NCBI GenBank assembly: GCA_001460835.1
Contig: CYKH01001759.1
Span: 1 to 46,859, forward strand
Reading direction: 5' to 3'
Origin: Bodo saltans
Lineage: Eukaryota; Euglenozoa; Kinetoplastea; Eubodonida; Bodonidae
DNA: 46,859 nt
Every line of letters begins with the position of its first letter. The first letter of the stretch is position 1. Both the position numbers and the translations under genes were made by a program. Under the pieces are notes generated by a model. The model saw nothing but the letters and a program-made list of their open reading frames with translations, ran no database searches and was not told where the DNA came from. Positions 27,280-36,700 of the stretch are shown here, piece by piece.

Positions 27280-27470
27280 ACAACAATAACACCGTCTAGC
27301 ACAGTCCACTACGATGCACGCCAACAAAGAATAGAGACCCCCCTCTTTTGACCCTCCTGAAAACAAAAAAGAATCCCCCAATGTGTATGTAATAGGATCA
27401 TTTTAATGTACGCGTTTCAGCTCGTCCCGTTGACACTCTGAGAGGTGCCAGTAGTGAGAACCGTTCACAC

Positions 27471-27502
27471 TTTTTTTTTTCTTGCTCTTTTTCTGCCACA
27501 AG
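27471..27502 (+). promoter_or_regulatory. Spliced-leader acceptor fixing the start of the next gene
   Basis: A run of T followed by C/T-rich sequence (27471-27496) leads to AG at 27501-27502, 14 nt before the ATG at 27517. The open frame upstream, which begins at GTG 27445, would code through this tract and is therefore not translated sequence. Confidence 0.65.
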
Positions 27503-27516
27503 AAGTTCTTTCAACC

Positions 27517-28401
27517 ATGACGACTGAGCGGCGAACGCTGCTATTGATTCAGCGACGCGCCATCACATTCTTGGCTGTGTACGCCAGCGTGTTGTTCGCC
27601 ACTGCCATTTTACTCATTGGCCTCAAAACTCGTGAAATTCCATGTCAGGAGCTGGCCCACGAGTTGGTGCTGCCTATTTTTGTCTCTCCCAGCGTGGACG
27701 ACTCGACCCTTTTGCCCGCGGTCTTGGAGGCGCTTGCACGAAGTGGTTTGAACGCTCATCTCAATCACCGACCTGTTAATGGATCGATAGGATTTGGTGG
27801 CACTTATGTTTCCATCGACACTCCCAATGGAGCCCTCAAGGCGAGCAATTTTCAGTTGCTGAGGCAAACCGGCACAGATGGGCAGAGCCAGCGCGAAGTA
27901 ATTCGCGTGCGATACGTTAGTGATGATCTCTGCGCTACGCTTGCACCGCGCGTGCTTGACATCAACCACAATGTGGATAGAGATGTGGTGGTATCCAAGA
28001 GAATTGCTGAACTGTTGGATAGCCAACGTGTGTTCTACCACGAAACTGTACTTCATTCGATGTTTCCTGTCGTACTGACCAAGTTTTCTCAATTGGAGAA
28101 CTTAGTGCCATCCTTCCGTGACCTTAACCTTGAGCATGGCGATTTGCTGGAGGAGCGCAACGAAATGTCGTACTCCGTTGTGACGAATGCTCCCATCTTA
28201 TCCAGCGGCGCTGAAGTTCCTGTGTCCATTGTGATTGAGGAATGGAGCACCAAAGCAGGGAGACAGTTCTGGAAAGTGTTTCTACGCTGCAACGATCCTC
28301 GATGGGAGGCGTTGGCGAGAGGCACACAGGAAGCTCTGATGGCACGATTGTCTAATTGGAGGATCGAGGCATCGTCAATTGGAGCGGCTGTGCAGTACTA
28401 G
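27517..28401 (+). CDS. Single-pass membrane protein, weakly PIG-S-like at the N-terminus
   Basis: A 294-aa protein with a basic N-terminus (RRT...QRR), one membrane span at about 15-36, and a soluble domain of about 255 residues with no other span. The topology suggests a type II protein with the domain in the ER lumen or outside. The step from the span into GLKTREIPCQELAHELVLPI loosely resembles the start of PIG-S, a subunit of GPI transamidase ('GLPLWWKTTEVYRA-LP' in other organisms). Trypanosomatids were reported to have TTA1/TTA2 subunits in place of PIG-S/PIG-U. The likeness covers only the first 60 residues, and the C-terminal span of PIG-S is missing, so the function is left open. It follows the dynein gene and precedes a coiled-coil gene. 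Confidence 0.6.
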   Translation: MTTERRTLLLIQRRAITFLAVYASVLFATAILLIGLKTREIPCQELAHELVLPIFVSPSVDDSTLLPAVLEALARSGLNAHLNHRPVNGSIGFGGTYVSIDTPNGALKASNFQLLRQTGTDGQSQREVIRVRYVSDDLCATLAPRVLDINHNVDRDVVVSKRIAELLDSQRVFYHETVLHSMFPVVLTKFSQLENLVPSFRDLNLEHGDLLEERNEMSYSVVTNAPILSSGAEVPVSIVIEEWSTKAGRQFWKVFLRCNDPRWEALARGTQEALMARLSNWRIEASSIGAAVQY

Positions 28402-28574
28402 GGGCCTCGTTCAAATATTGTAACCCATATGCGAGCACTTCTGATGACTTCTTTTTCTTTAGGCGAAAAACTCTTACTTCATTGTTATCGCGCTGTAAGA
28501 AAAACCCCGATGTCTCTCGGAAGTCATTCTGGTTTTCGCTTCCCTCGCTTGTTGTTGATAATCAGAACGATACG

Positions 28575-29297
28575 ATGAGCAAACACTCTAGTAGCTACAA
28601 CACGCGAAACACCGAGTGCTACAGTGTCCATGGTCCTTCCGATGAGCTTGCCCTGTTGCGTCTGGAACTTGCACGGCTTGGAGAGGAATGCACGACGTCC
28701 CTAGAGGTAGCTCACTCTGCCCAATCGGAACCAGTATTACCTCTCGTTGATGCAAAGATAGCAGCTGCGTCTCACATTCGCATCCACGGCGAGCCAATAT
28801 CGCTTCGTTTGGAGCTCGAGCACGAAGAGCGAGCTTTGGCGAACCAACTTTTGCGTGAAGCGTTTGAAGCGAACGCCGCATCTGCAAGAAATGAGCACCA
28901 CGCTCAAGAGAATCAAATGCGTGACGAAATTAATGAAGACGCGAGCGCAGCACTTTCCCAACACAGAGCACGCTTTATTCGTGAAACAGAGACCCTTATT
29001 GCAAAGTTAAAGCGTGACAGTGTTGTCGCTGCTCAGCGCATGAAAGGAATCGAATCTCTCGCGCATGAGAAAATGATTATTGCAATGGATAGGCCCTTTC
29101 TCCAGCAAGAAGAGCTCTATGCAAAGGAGGTTCGTCAGCTGCGCGAAGTTGAGCGAAGGGAAGCTGAGGTGCAAATGCGGGGTAGGATGACAGCGGAGAA
29201 ACGTGTCATACTTCCTGACGAGGAAATGAGCACAGCCCAACCGTATCTGCTTTCCAGCTTTGAGCGCTTCATACCGTATGGTGCGACACGAATGTGA
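28575..29297 (+). CDS. Coiled-coil protein of unknown function
   Basis: A 240-aa hydrophilic protein, starting at the ATG 10 nt after AG (28564-28565) that ends a pyrimidine-rich tract (28528-28556). From about residue 30 to 205 it is rich in Glu, Arg, Ala, Leu and Gln with heptad-like spacing, as in LALLRLELARLGEE and LRLELEHEERALANQLLREA. It should therefore form a long helix or coiled coil. The end (about 210-240) is not helical and contains YLLSSFERFIPYG. There is no signal peptide, membrane span or known domain. A cytoskeletal or flagellar role is possible but is inferred only from composition. An open frame that begins at TTG 28356 would overlap the previous gene and cross the splice signal, so it was rejected. 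Confidence 0.6.
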   Translation: MSKHSSSYNTRNTECYSVHGPSDELALLRLELARLGEECTTSLEVAHSAQSEPVLPLVDAKIAAASHIRIHGEPISLRLELEHEERALANQLLREAFEANAASARNEHHAQENQMRDEINEDASAALSQHRARFIRETETLIAKLKRDSVVAAQRMKGIESLAHEKMIIAMDRPFLQQEELYAKEVRQLREVERREAEVQMRGRMTAEKRVILPDEEMSTAQPYLLSSFERFIPYGATRM

Positions 29298-29433
29298 AGT
29301 CAAGAAATGTGTACAGTTCAAGTTATGTGCAAACCCACCATTGTTGTGTTCGTTGCGGTCACCTACGTGGCGCCACGTCCATTCATTTCTCTATCACCCT
29401 CGATAAGAAAGAAAGAAACAAAAAAGCTTGAGA

Positions 29434-29790
29434 ATGCCCGCGGGAACTGTTTCTGTGGAGCAAGTCAATGTCGCAATCAGATGGAACTTCTCGTTACTGA
29501 AAGAGTCAAGTGGGGCGTCAAACCTTTGCTCGCTATGTTCCGAGCCGATTGTGCAGCCCCCTGGCGGCGCTAGTGTTTCGCAGCTGGCATCTGACTCATC
29601 CATGCCTGTGCTTGAAGTTGTTGTCCACACTTCATGTGGAGCTAGATACCATGGAGACTGCCTTTCGAAGTACCGGAAGCACATCGAAGACGCCGACGCA
29701 TTGTGCGCCATGTGCAACGGAGGCAAGGTCGGATTTGTCGCGATTCCGAACATCCTCGATTACACCTCGATGGATGCAGTGAAGAAGTAG
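29434..29790 (+). CDS. APC11/RBX-like RING-H2 protein
   Basis: A 118-aa protein. Residues 8-19 (VEQVNVAIRWNF) resemble the strand that precedes the RING in APC11 and RBX1, where it docks onto a cullin or APC2. Zinc ligands follow: C32-x2-C35, C68, H73, C76 and C91-x2-C94. The spacing from C68 to C76 is exactly that of a RING-H2 core, but the fourth ligand (residue 70) is Ala where His is expected. APC11 is the catalytic RING subunit of the anaphase-promoting complex, and RBX1 plays this part in cullin-RING ligases. The size fits both. There is no cluster of extra Cys for the third zinc, so which of the two it is, or whether it is a divergent paralogue, cannot be decided. The ATG lies downstream of a C/T-rich tract ending at about 29406. 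Confidence 0.5.
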   Translation: MPAGTVSVEQVNVAIRWNFSLLKESSGASNLCSLCSEPIVQPPGGASVSQLASDSSMPVLEVVVHTSCGARYHGDCLSKYRKHIEDADALCAMCNGGKVGFVAIPNILDYTSMDAVKK

Positions 29791-29995
29791 GGGGTTTTCT
29801 TTTCTTAGTTGCACATGATCGCACGACGTCACAAATCATCAAAACTAGGGCGGGAAAACTAACGTGAACTGAAAGCTTAGTTGTGCCTGCAAGAATTTAT
29901 TGATAATGAGTTTCTCGTTTTCATTGTCACCCCTCATACAAGCGCTACCAATAACATTTACTTGTCGTCAGCAGCTCTCAAACCGCTTCTAAAAA

Positions 29996-31078
29996 ATGGC
30001 AGCACCACAACGCGTCATGCAACAAGTGTCACCTATCGTCGCTATGAACGGAGTATCCTCCGCACTGCATTTGGGGACGCACTGCCTACAGCGAGCTGCG
30101 ACTCCAGCATTTGCGTGCTTGATCAAAGAACAAGTCGCCGCACGGACTGCTGCTGCGGTGCAGCTTCTCAACGCCCCTGCTGTGAGGCCGTACCTCGCGT
30201 CGCTAACTCCCGACAGTTTACACACATGGAGCAATCTGCAACGTATTTGCGAAGTGGAAGAGACCAATGCGCGAGAGCTGCCGGATGTGAAAGCCAACGC
30301 ATCTAATCTCCAGCAGTTTCTTGATGCACTCCAAGGGCTTTCAAGCCGCCGTGACATCCTTGCCATGCTTCTCACCATGACATCCAGGGAGAGCATCGGC
30401 TCTGCTCAGCAGTCAAATGAAGCGTGCGCGCTGGGCGACGAGTGGCAATCTGCGTTTCTTGCAACGCGAATGAAATGGCACATGCTTCAAGAAGACTTTC
30501 TTCATATCTGCAGCGGAACAACACCAGTTGTGGACCCGCAGAGTGATGTGATTGCCTTGGTGGAAGAGGCGGCGTTATCGATTCACGAAATGTGCGTTGG
30601 TGAATTTGGGGTTTCTCCAAATGTAGAAATCGAAACGAATTGCAACGAACTTTTGTGCTGTGGCATTCCAGAGCAGATTCGTTACATCATTGCAGAGCTC
30701 ATGAAGAATGCATCAGTTGCAAGCGTGCAATCAGGCAACTTGAACGACCCCATTAAGGTAAGTATCGTTTCTACAGGTGAATCGCGACCCAGCGCAACTG
30801 TATCCTCTGAAGCTGCAAGCGATTCGTTCTCTGTTACTATCGTCGACTCTGCCGGCGGCGTGCCTCCGATGGCACTACAGAACATGTGGCGGTTGGGATG
30901 GTCGGGGCACAGCACACAACGCCGAATTGCAGGGTTTGGCGTCGGTCTCCCTTTGGCAGGGATCTACGCAGGTCTTTTTGGTGGTGGCGTGACAGCGACT
31001 CCAACGGAAGCAGGTGCATCACCGGGCACAATGTTTACACTGACGCACCCAATTGTTGGCATCGAGTCGCTTCGATAG
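29996..31078 (+). CDS. Mitochondrial PDK/BCKDK-family kinase
   Basis: A 360-aa protein kinase of the histidine-kinase-like fold used to phosphorylate pyruvate or branched-chain ketoacid dehydrogenase E1 in mitochondria. The N-terminal 40 residues carry basic, Ala-rich and few acidic residues and could be a targeting presequence. FLDALQGLSSRRDILAMLL (about 108-126) matches the helical N-domain of PDKs. ATP-binding boxes are: N-box ELMKNA (234-239, with E234 and N238), G1 box DSAGGVP (284-290) and G2 box GFGVGLP (313-319). The G1 box has Ala where PDKs have Gly (DxGGG). The protein is slightly shorter than PDKs (about 400 aa). The exact substrate complex cannot be told. It starts at ATG downstream of several pyrimidine-AG sites at 29909-29971. 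Confidence 0.82.
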   Translation: MAAPQRVMQQVSPIVAMNGVSSALHLGTHCLQRAATPAFACLIKEQVAARTAAAVQLLNAPAVRPYLASLTPDSLHTWSNLQRICEVEETNARELPDVKANASNLQQFLDALQGLSSRRDILAMLLTMTSRESIGSAQQSNEACALGDEWQSAFLATRMKWHMLQEDFLHICSGTTPVVDPQSDVIALVEEAALSIHEMCVGEFGVSPNVEIETNCNELLCCGIPEQIRYIIAELMKNASVASVQSGNLNDPIKVSIVSTGESRPSATVSSEAASDSFSVTIVDSAGGVPPMALQNMWRLGWSGHSTQRRIAGFGVGLPLAGIYAGLFGGGVTATPTEAGASPGTMFTLTHPIVGIESLR

Positions 31079-31317
31079 CGCTCTCCTAGTGCACGTAGTT
31101 TCTTTTTTTTGTTTTCCAGTACAACATCGCAACAAATGAAGGAAAAAACATCAAAGCAGTGGTTCTTATTGTGCCGTGAAAAGTGCAGTGCCTGTAAATT
31201 TATCAAGTATGTATCGGAGGGACCACAATTACCCACAACCCTTAAAAAGAAACATTAACGAAAAGTTGTCTTGTTTTGTTGTCATCACAGTCAGACACAT
31301 CTAGGGAGCTGGAAGGA

Positions 31318-31662
31318 ATGGAGAAGCAAGTCAAATCAGTATGCTGGCGACCAAAGCACGCTTTGATTGAATGCGTTGTGCGTACAAAGTGCTTTGAAGA
31401 AAAGAACGACGTTGAGGATTGCGTGACTGTTAGTGACTGCCATTTGGAGCGAAAGAATTGGGTTCTGTGCAAGCTGAATGCTATGAATCCTAGATACCGC
31501 CTGCGAGGAAATCCATATGATATCGCCTCTGAAGACCAAAGGAAAATCGAGGCGAGAAATGAACGAATCATGAAGAGAGACCTTGAAGAAGAAGGTTTCT
31601 GGCGGGAAAAACAACAGCAGCCAAACCCAGCTCAACCTCAACAACAACCAGCCAAGAAATGA
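31318..31662 (+). CDS. COA5: Cytochrome c oxidase assembly factor COA5/PET191
   Basis: A 114-aa protein with six cysteines in a strict pattern: C9-x9-C19-x5-C25-x9-C35-x5-C41-x9-C51. This is the CX9C-type helical fold of the intermembrane space. The sequence around it (PKHALIECVVRTKC, then VLCKLNAMNPRYRLRGNPYD) matches PET191/COA5, which is needed for assembly of complex IV. The RLRGNPYD block after the last Cys is characteristic. The C-terminal 35 residues are a charged helix followed by a Gln/Pro tail, an extension compared with the usual COA5 of about 75 aa. The start is the ATG 28 nt after a pyrimidine tract and AG (31289-31290). Import is probably by the Mia/Erv1 route, as for other CX9C proteins. 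Confidence 0.8.
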   Translation: MEKQVKSVCWRPKHALIECVVRTKCFEEKNDVEDCVTVSDCHLERKNWVLCKLNAMNPRYRLRGNPYDIASEDQRKIEARNERIMKRDLEEEGFWREKQQQPNPAQPQQQPAKK

Positions 31663-31954
31663 GTTCCCCGTTGAATCGGGGCTGTCGAATTATTCTTCTC
31701 GAATACGATTGACCGGGAATCGCCGCCATATGATCGAGGGTGTTCACCAAAAACTGATTGACCTTAGTACTTCTTCACAATCTCAACACCACACAATTAT
31801 CAAAAGCCCAAGTTTAACCCCATGCACATTGTGGTCTGAAATGTTTGTTGCTATGCTATTTCAGTTGTGACCCCCTTCTTTTTTTGTTGCCTCCCCCCGT
31901 AAGAGACTTATTTTCTTCAAAGCCGATCAATGAGTTGCCAGTAGGGAGAAGACG

Positions 31955-33268
31955 ATGCGACGAAATCAAATAAAGACAACGAGCCGCTCTGAAGGGCGGC
32001 ATCAAAACCGTTCTCAAAAGAAAGGAGCCCCAAACGCAGTCAGAGATTCAAATCGAACGTCGATTGTCAGCATTTCGTCGACCGGCGTTACGGGAGGAGG
32101 GGGGAGCGGGAGCAGCCGTCACGCAGTGCGAGGCTTGACAAGGGGGATGCATCCCTCAAACTCAGCACCGACACTGGATGTCACGTCATTACTGCGAGCT
32201 GCAAGATTAGCCGCTCACCGCACGAGTTACGACGCGTTGGTGGAGCTGGACTGCGACGACGATGATGATGAGGGTGACGACAGCAACGATGATGAAGTCG
32301 ACGACGCCATGAGCGATGCAACTGAGGTGGTTGAGATGCTTGAGGATGCAATGGATGCACTCAACACATCAGGCAGCGACAACGGAGGTGAGGACAGAGA
32401 TGATGACGAAGAAGGTCACGACGAGATTATTTTTTCCATTTCGTTGCCGTTTGGTTCTGGCGGTAGTGCGGGAAGCTCAACGAGCTCGCCTCACGCCCAG
32501 AAGAAACGCAGCGCGAGGAAGTCACCATGCCGCCAAAACGTTGTGAAGCAACATCACGTGGGAAAGCTCCATCCGACGGAGACGTTTTTGATTCCGCCAC
32601 TGGAGTGTCCTGCAGACGGTGCAGTGCGACAATTGACTGTTGTATTGGACTTAGATGAGACGTTAGTGTGGGCACGCAACGCGACAGTCGTTGTTCGACC
32701 ATTTGTTGCCGAATTCTTGCAATGCTGTTTGCGAAACAGGTGTGAGATTGTGTTGTGGACTGCTGGCATTCCAGTGTACGTCAACAGAATCATCAACGCC
32801 ATCAGCCGCGTGATAAAGAGGAACCATTGGTTTCACTATGTTGTTGCCCGCAGCCCACTTTGGTATTCAGACGTCGGCCCTACGATTAAAGATTTGCGCT
32901 TGATCCACAGACCACTAGATCGTGTGCTTGTGTTGGAGAACAGCCCGGCGTCGATGCAATTGCAAGAGGGAAACGTGCTGCTCGTCGAAGATTTCTACGG
33001 CGATAACATGGAAGACCAAAGCATGCTGTTTGCTGGCCAAGTTGTGGAACGCCTGTCACAAGGTGCGCGCGACAATACTTTGACAAGCGTTGCCGAGGGC
33101 CTGATCGCTGATCCTGTCTTGGTTCCACTGTCATTCTTGTTGCAGGCTGATCACAGTGCTGCTGGGAAACCTTCTGAAGTGTTCTCTCGTGGCTTGCGAT
33201 ACACTCCACGCCCAGCAAACGACCACCGAGTTTATTCTGGTATTGGCCCAACCCTCATTGGTGCGTGA
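31955..33268 (+). CDS. SCP/FCP1-type HAD phosphatase (NIF domain)
   Basis: A 437-aa protein. The first 220 residues are low-complexity: basic at the start, then a long Asp/Glu tract (about 90-155), then Ser/Gly-rich. The catalytic part follows. LDLDETLVW carries the DxDxT signature with nucleophile D232 and D234. VVRPFVAEFL, EIVLWTAGIPVYVNRIINAI, RVLVLENSP and a final VEDFYGDNMEDQSM match the order of motifs in small CTD phosphatases (SCP, CTDSP) and related NIF-domain proteins. Members dephosphorylate Ser in RNA polymerase II CTD or other nuclear proteins. Kinetoplastid CTDs lack heptad repeats, so the substrate here is open. No membrane span is seen, which speaks against TIM50 or Dullard. 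The start follows a strong pyrimidine tract (31868-31898) with AG at 31902-31903. Confidence 0.82.
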   Translation: MRRNQIKTTSRSEGRHQNRSQKKGAPNAVRDSNRTSIVSISSTGVTGGGGSGSSRHAVRGLTRGMHPSNSAPTLDVTSLLRAARLAAHRTSYDALVELDCDDDDDEGDDSNDDEVDDAMSDATEVVEMLEDAMDALNTSGSDNGGEDRDDDEEGHDEIIFSISLPFGSGGSAGSSTSSPHAQKKRSARKSPCRQNVVKQHHVGKLHPTETFLIPPLECPADGAVRQLTVVLDLDETLVWARNATVVVRPFVAEFLQCCLRNRCEIVLWTAGIPVYVNRIINAISRVIKRNHWFHYVVARSPLWYSDVGPTIKDLRLIHRPLDRVLVLENSPASMQLQEGNVLLVEDFYGDNMEDQSMLFAGQVVERLSQGARDNTLTSVAEGLIADPVLVPLSFLLQADHSAAGKPSEVFSRGLRYTPRPANDHRVYSGIGPTLIGA

Positions 33269-33329
33269 CATAAGGAGGTATTTTTGTCAACTTTTTTTTG
33301 ATTTCGAAACGGATTACCCAACAAAAGAC

Positions 33330-33485
33330 ATGGCTTCGTCTACGAGCCTTAAGCATGAAACTCAAGTGTTTGCTATTAATGGAACGCGTATGGGACAAGC
33401 CTTTTTTATTTATTTGATGTTGTTCACTGTCTTGTGCAGTTTCACCGTTCGCTCTGCTTGTCGTTGTCATCAGGAGGAGCCATAG
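33330..33485 (+). CDS. Possible 51-aa membrane peptide
   Basis: A short frame begins at ATG 33330 just after a T-rich tract (33290-33303) and AG. It encodes a polar 21-residue start, one hydrophobic segment (QAFFIYLMLFTVLCSFTV) and a Cys/His end. It lies between the phosphatase and TOR genes. A competing explanation is that the second half is only the pyrimidine tract of the TOR splice acceptor (33401-33436), since T-rich DNA codes for Phe and Leu. No family is recognised. Confidence 0.2.
   Translation: MASSTSLKHETQVFAINGTRMGQAFFIYLMLFTVLCSFTVRSACRCHQEEP
33401..33439 (+). promoter_or_regulatory. Likely spliced-leader acceptor of the TOR-like gene
   Basis: A long T-rich tract (33401-33436) ends in gtgcag, with AG at 33438-33439. 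It is the strongest acceptor before the TOR gene and would give a leader of about 292 nt. That leader contains a single upstream ATG (33715), whose five-codon frame ends in TAA overlapping the TOR start as TAATG (33730-33734). Confidence 0.5.
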
Positions 33486-33731
33486 GTGGTTCTATCCATC
33501 ATCAGAAGCAAGGAAGTTAATTGAAGTGATCACGTTGTTGGAGATTTGCTGCTCGTTGCCGAAACAAACAAGCGAATCACATTTCAGTTTGAAGTGAAAC
33601 GAACAAAAGAGAGAGAGAAAAAGAGACACAATAACAAAAAAGCACACCTCAACCTCGAAGGTGACCCCAAACAGGAACATTTGATCCTTGCCAGTACGTC
33701 ACGTTCTCTGCGAGATGGGTCAAACATCTTA

Positions 33732-36700
33732 ATGGGCCAGATATCCGACATCATGAACCACATTGGCACGTCTCCAACGCGACAGCGTGTGGCGGACACT
33801 TGTGCAACGCTGCTTGACACCCTCGTGAAGCACTCCCGTGAAATTGCTGACAACACGACCATTCAAACCCATTTGCTAGGGTGTATTGTCGAGGTCTCAT
33901 CGAATGCGGACAATGGAGTTGGAAAGGCAATCGCAGCGCTGGAAACGGTTCTCGATGCCAGTGTCATGGAGACCAACGCGAAGCGAAACCATTGCACACT
34001 TATTTGCACGCGTATTCTTGAGCACGAGAGTGTTGTGCACGACTCTGCCAGTTGCGAGCTATTGATTGGGATGATTCGGAGCTTGATTTTAGAGAGTTCG
34101 TTCACGGCACCCGAGGTGATGACCTCCATCTGTGAATGCGCTATTGCCCTTGTGCGTGACCAATCACGCCAAACTGTAAGAACACAGACCAGAGCAGCAG
34201 CATTTCAAGTTCTGACGCACATCGTGACGAACCACGCGATTCAGTTGAAAACAGTGAAGCAAATTACGGAGTCCATGCGAGCACTGTCACCATCATACCT
34301 TTGTCGTGAAACTATCAACGCTGAGAATCCGTGGCTCCGACTTTGGAGCTCGAAACTGCTCGCTGAAATCATCCGTCACTCTGTGTTTGAGATTTCTTCT
34401 GAAAACGCCGAATCACTTGTTCGTGAAGTCGAAACGCAACTCGTAAACTCTGAGGACGATGCGAATGCATTCCTCGGAGTCGTTGCGCTCGTTGAAGCAT
34501 TTTCATCCGTCAAGACACTTTCACAAGCATATTCTTGGAACGCAAACAAGTGGAGGCAGTGCCTGCTTGAGACTGACTTGCTCGCGGCAACGAAAGAGGT
34601 GCAAGATGCGGTTGTTATCGGCATTGTCGCGATTACGAGCATGAGAATTTCTGATATTGTTAGCGCAGCCATTGTGGCTCTTTGCCAACAGCACATGACC
34701 AGAGATTTTTCCGGCGCTTCCAGAGCACTGGAGAACATCATTCGCCGACACAAGAAGCAAATTAGTGAAGCAGAACGAGTGGAAATGCTGGAGCGCGTCC
34801 TGCAGATGCTCCTAGACAAAGATACCACTGTTGGCGACGTCGCAATCCCACAGGAAGCCGGACAGCTTCTTGCTTCCCTTCTCGAGGCATCAGGATTCGA
34901 GACAACAGAATCATACACTCGTGCGCAAGATAGAGTCTTTGATGTTGCATCGCAGTTTTGCGCGGAGTCCAGGCTGTTGCTGGGAGCTTCGCTACTTCAA
35001 TCAGTAGACACAGCACTTTTCCGAGGTGGGAATCCGAAGTATCTTCAAATGTTGGAGGGTGCCACAGTACCTTGGGCCTCTCTCACAGCGAACGACATAC
35101 AAGGAGCATCTCGGCTTGCTTCGATTGTAAGAACCGGCCGCGCGCTTTCTTTCGCAATTGATGCATTGACGCACGAGCAAGCAGGCGTGCGCCTTGAGGC
35201 AGCTAAATCAGCTATTGTGACTTGTGAGCACCTTATCGTATCTGCACGCTCCGGAGACGATGACGACGCACATTCGCGTCGACTGGACAACGTTGTCCAG
35301 AATGCCGTGGAGTCATTACTGGACGCCGCGGTGGCGGATATTGATTGCACGGTGCGCTTGACGATCATGGCGGGGTTCAGCTCACCGTTTGATCCTTACC
35401 TTTCCATGCCGGACAACCTGCAGTCGATTCAGATGGCCAAGAACGACACCAATCACGAAGTGCGTGTTACAGCACTAGAGTTGCTCTGCCGGTTGCTACC
35501 ATCGCACCCTGCGTTTGTTCATCCTGTCCTCAACCGCCTCCAAGACTATGCGCTGAAAGAGATAGAAGCAAGAGATTCGACCGTATCTGAGATCCTTTCC
35601 GCTTCGCACATGTTGCGCACCTGTGCGGCGCATCGAGCGCTTCTACCTCAACCAAAGCAAGTTCAACAAATTGTCCTAGATCGTATTGCTAAACAGCCGT
35701 TCGCCTCAAGAATGCTGTCACATGAGTTTTTGCAGCTGATCAAGTGCGTGTTAGACACATACGGTCCGTTGCATCACGTCGATTGTGCGTCACTCGTGCA
35801 CACACTGAAGCCAATTATTTGTGATGGGCACACAGCGCTGCTAAGATCGTTGGCGCTAGAGACGTTAGCGTCAACTGTCCGTACTCTAGGCGTTTCCCTC
35901 GAGACACAACTGTTCTCAGAAGTTTATAACATGTGCGGTGGAATCTTAGTGAATGAGAGCAAAGAGGACGATGAGCCTCGGAAGAGCGCTGCGCTTGTCC
36001 TTAGCGTGTTAGGTGCCATGAACCCAGTGAAGATCAGAGCCGTTACGCGAGCCTTTGATGCGGAGCCTACACCAAATGCTGCGGCGGAGGAGGGGACAGA
36101 TCTTCTTCCTAGCACAAAGCCACACCACAGGTCCCACCCGCATATCGCAGAGAAGTATCCGTCGATTGTTCTCTTTCTGCTGATCAAGACCATGCAAACC
36201 GCATCTGATCCTCGTCAGCAAAAAGATGCACTTCGCTGCGCTTACGAAACTCTTCAAGCATCACCTCCCAATCATAAGTCCCACTTGATGACACAATTGG
36301 TCCCGCAGCTCCGACGTTGGCTGCGTGACCCAGAGAAAAGCTTCTTGCACGGTGGCATCTTGAAGATATTTACTGATCTTGTCGGTTTGCTGCAGCAATT
36401 CAAAGAGACGATCCCTGCTCATATTGGCACTGATATCTTGAAGAGTGTCCAAACCTTGTGCCACAACCCTCAAGCGTCACAGCCCCCCCTCAACATTCTT
36501 GTGGTGGAGCTCCTCGATCAACTTGCGCGTGCGTTACCTATGCCTGATATTCGTGATCACAGATGGGCAGTGGAATTTGTGCACCAGCGTCTATTGCGTG
36601 ATCGACGAGAGGCGAAATTAGTCATCTCCGTCGTTAAGGCGCTGGAGTCGTTTGCAAGCTTTCTCCAAGAGAAGGACAAGCGCCACGTTCTTCCCCATGT

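Noticed and set aside
28356-28574. 73-codon extension of the coiled-coil protein
   Set aside because: It starts at TTG inside the preceding gene and reads through the pyrimidine tract at 28528-28556.
29881-30306. 141-aa open frame overlapping the PDK-like gene
   Set aside because: It is in another frame of a well-supported kinase gene and shows no motif.
33546-33731. 62-codon N-terminal extension of the TOR-like protein from TTG
   Set aside because: It has no ATG, a charged low-complexity composition, and lies in the predicted leader. The first in-frame ATG is 33732.
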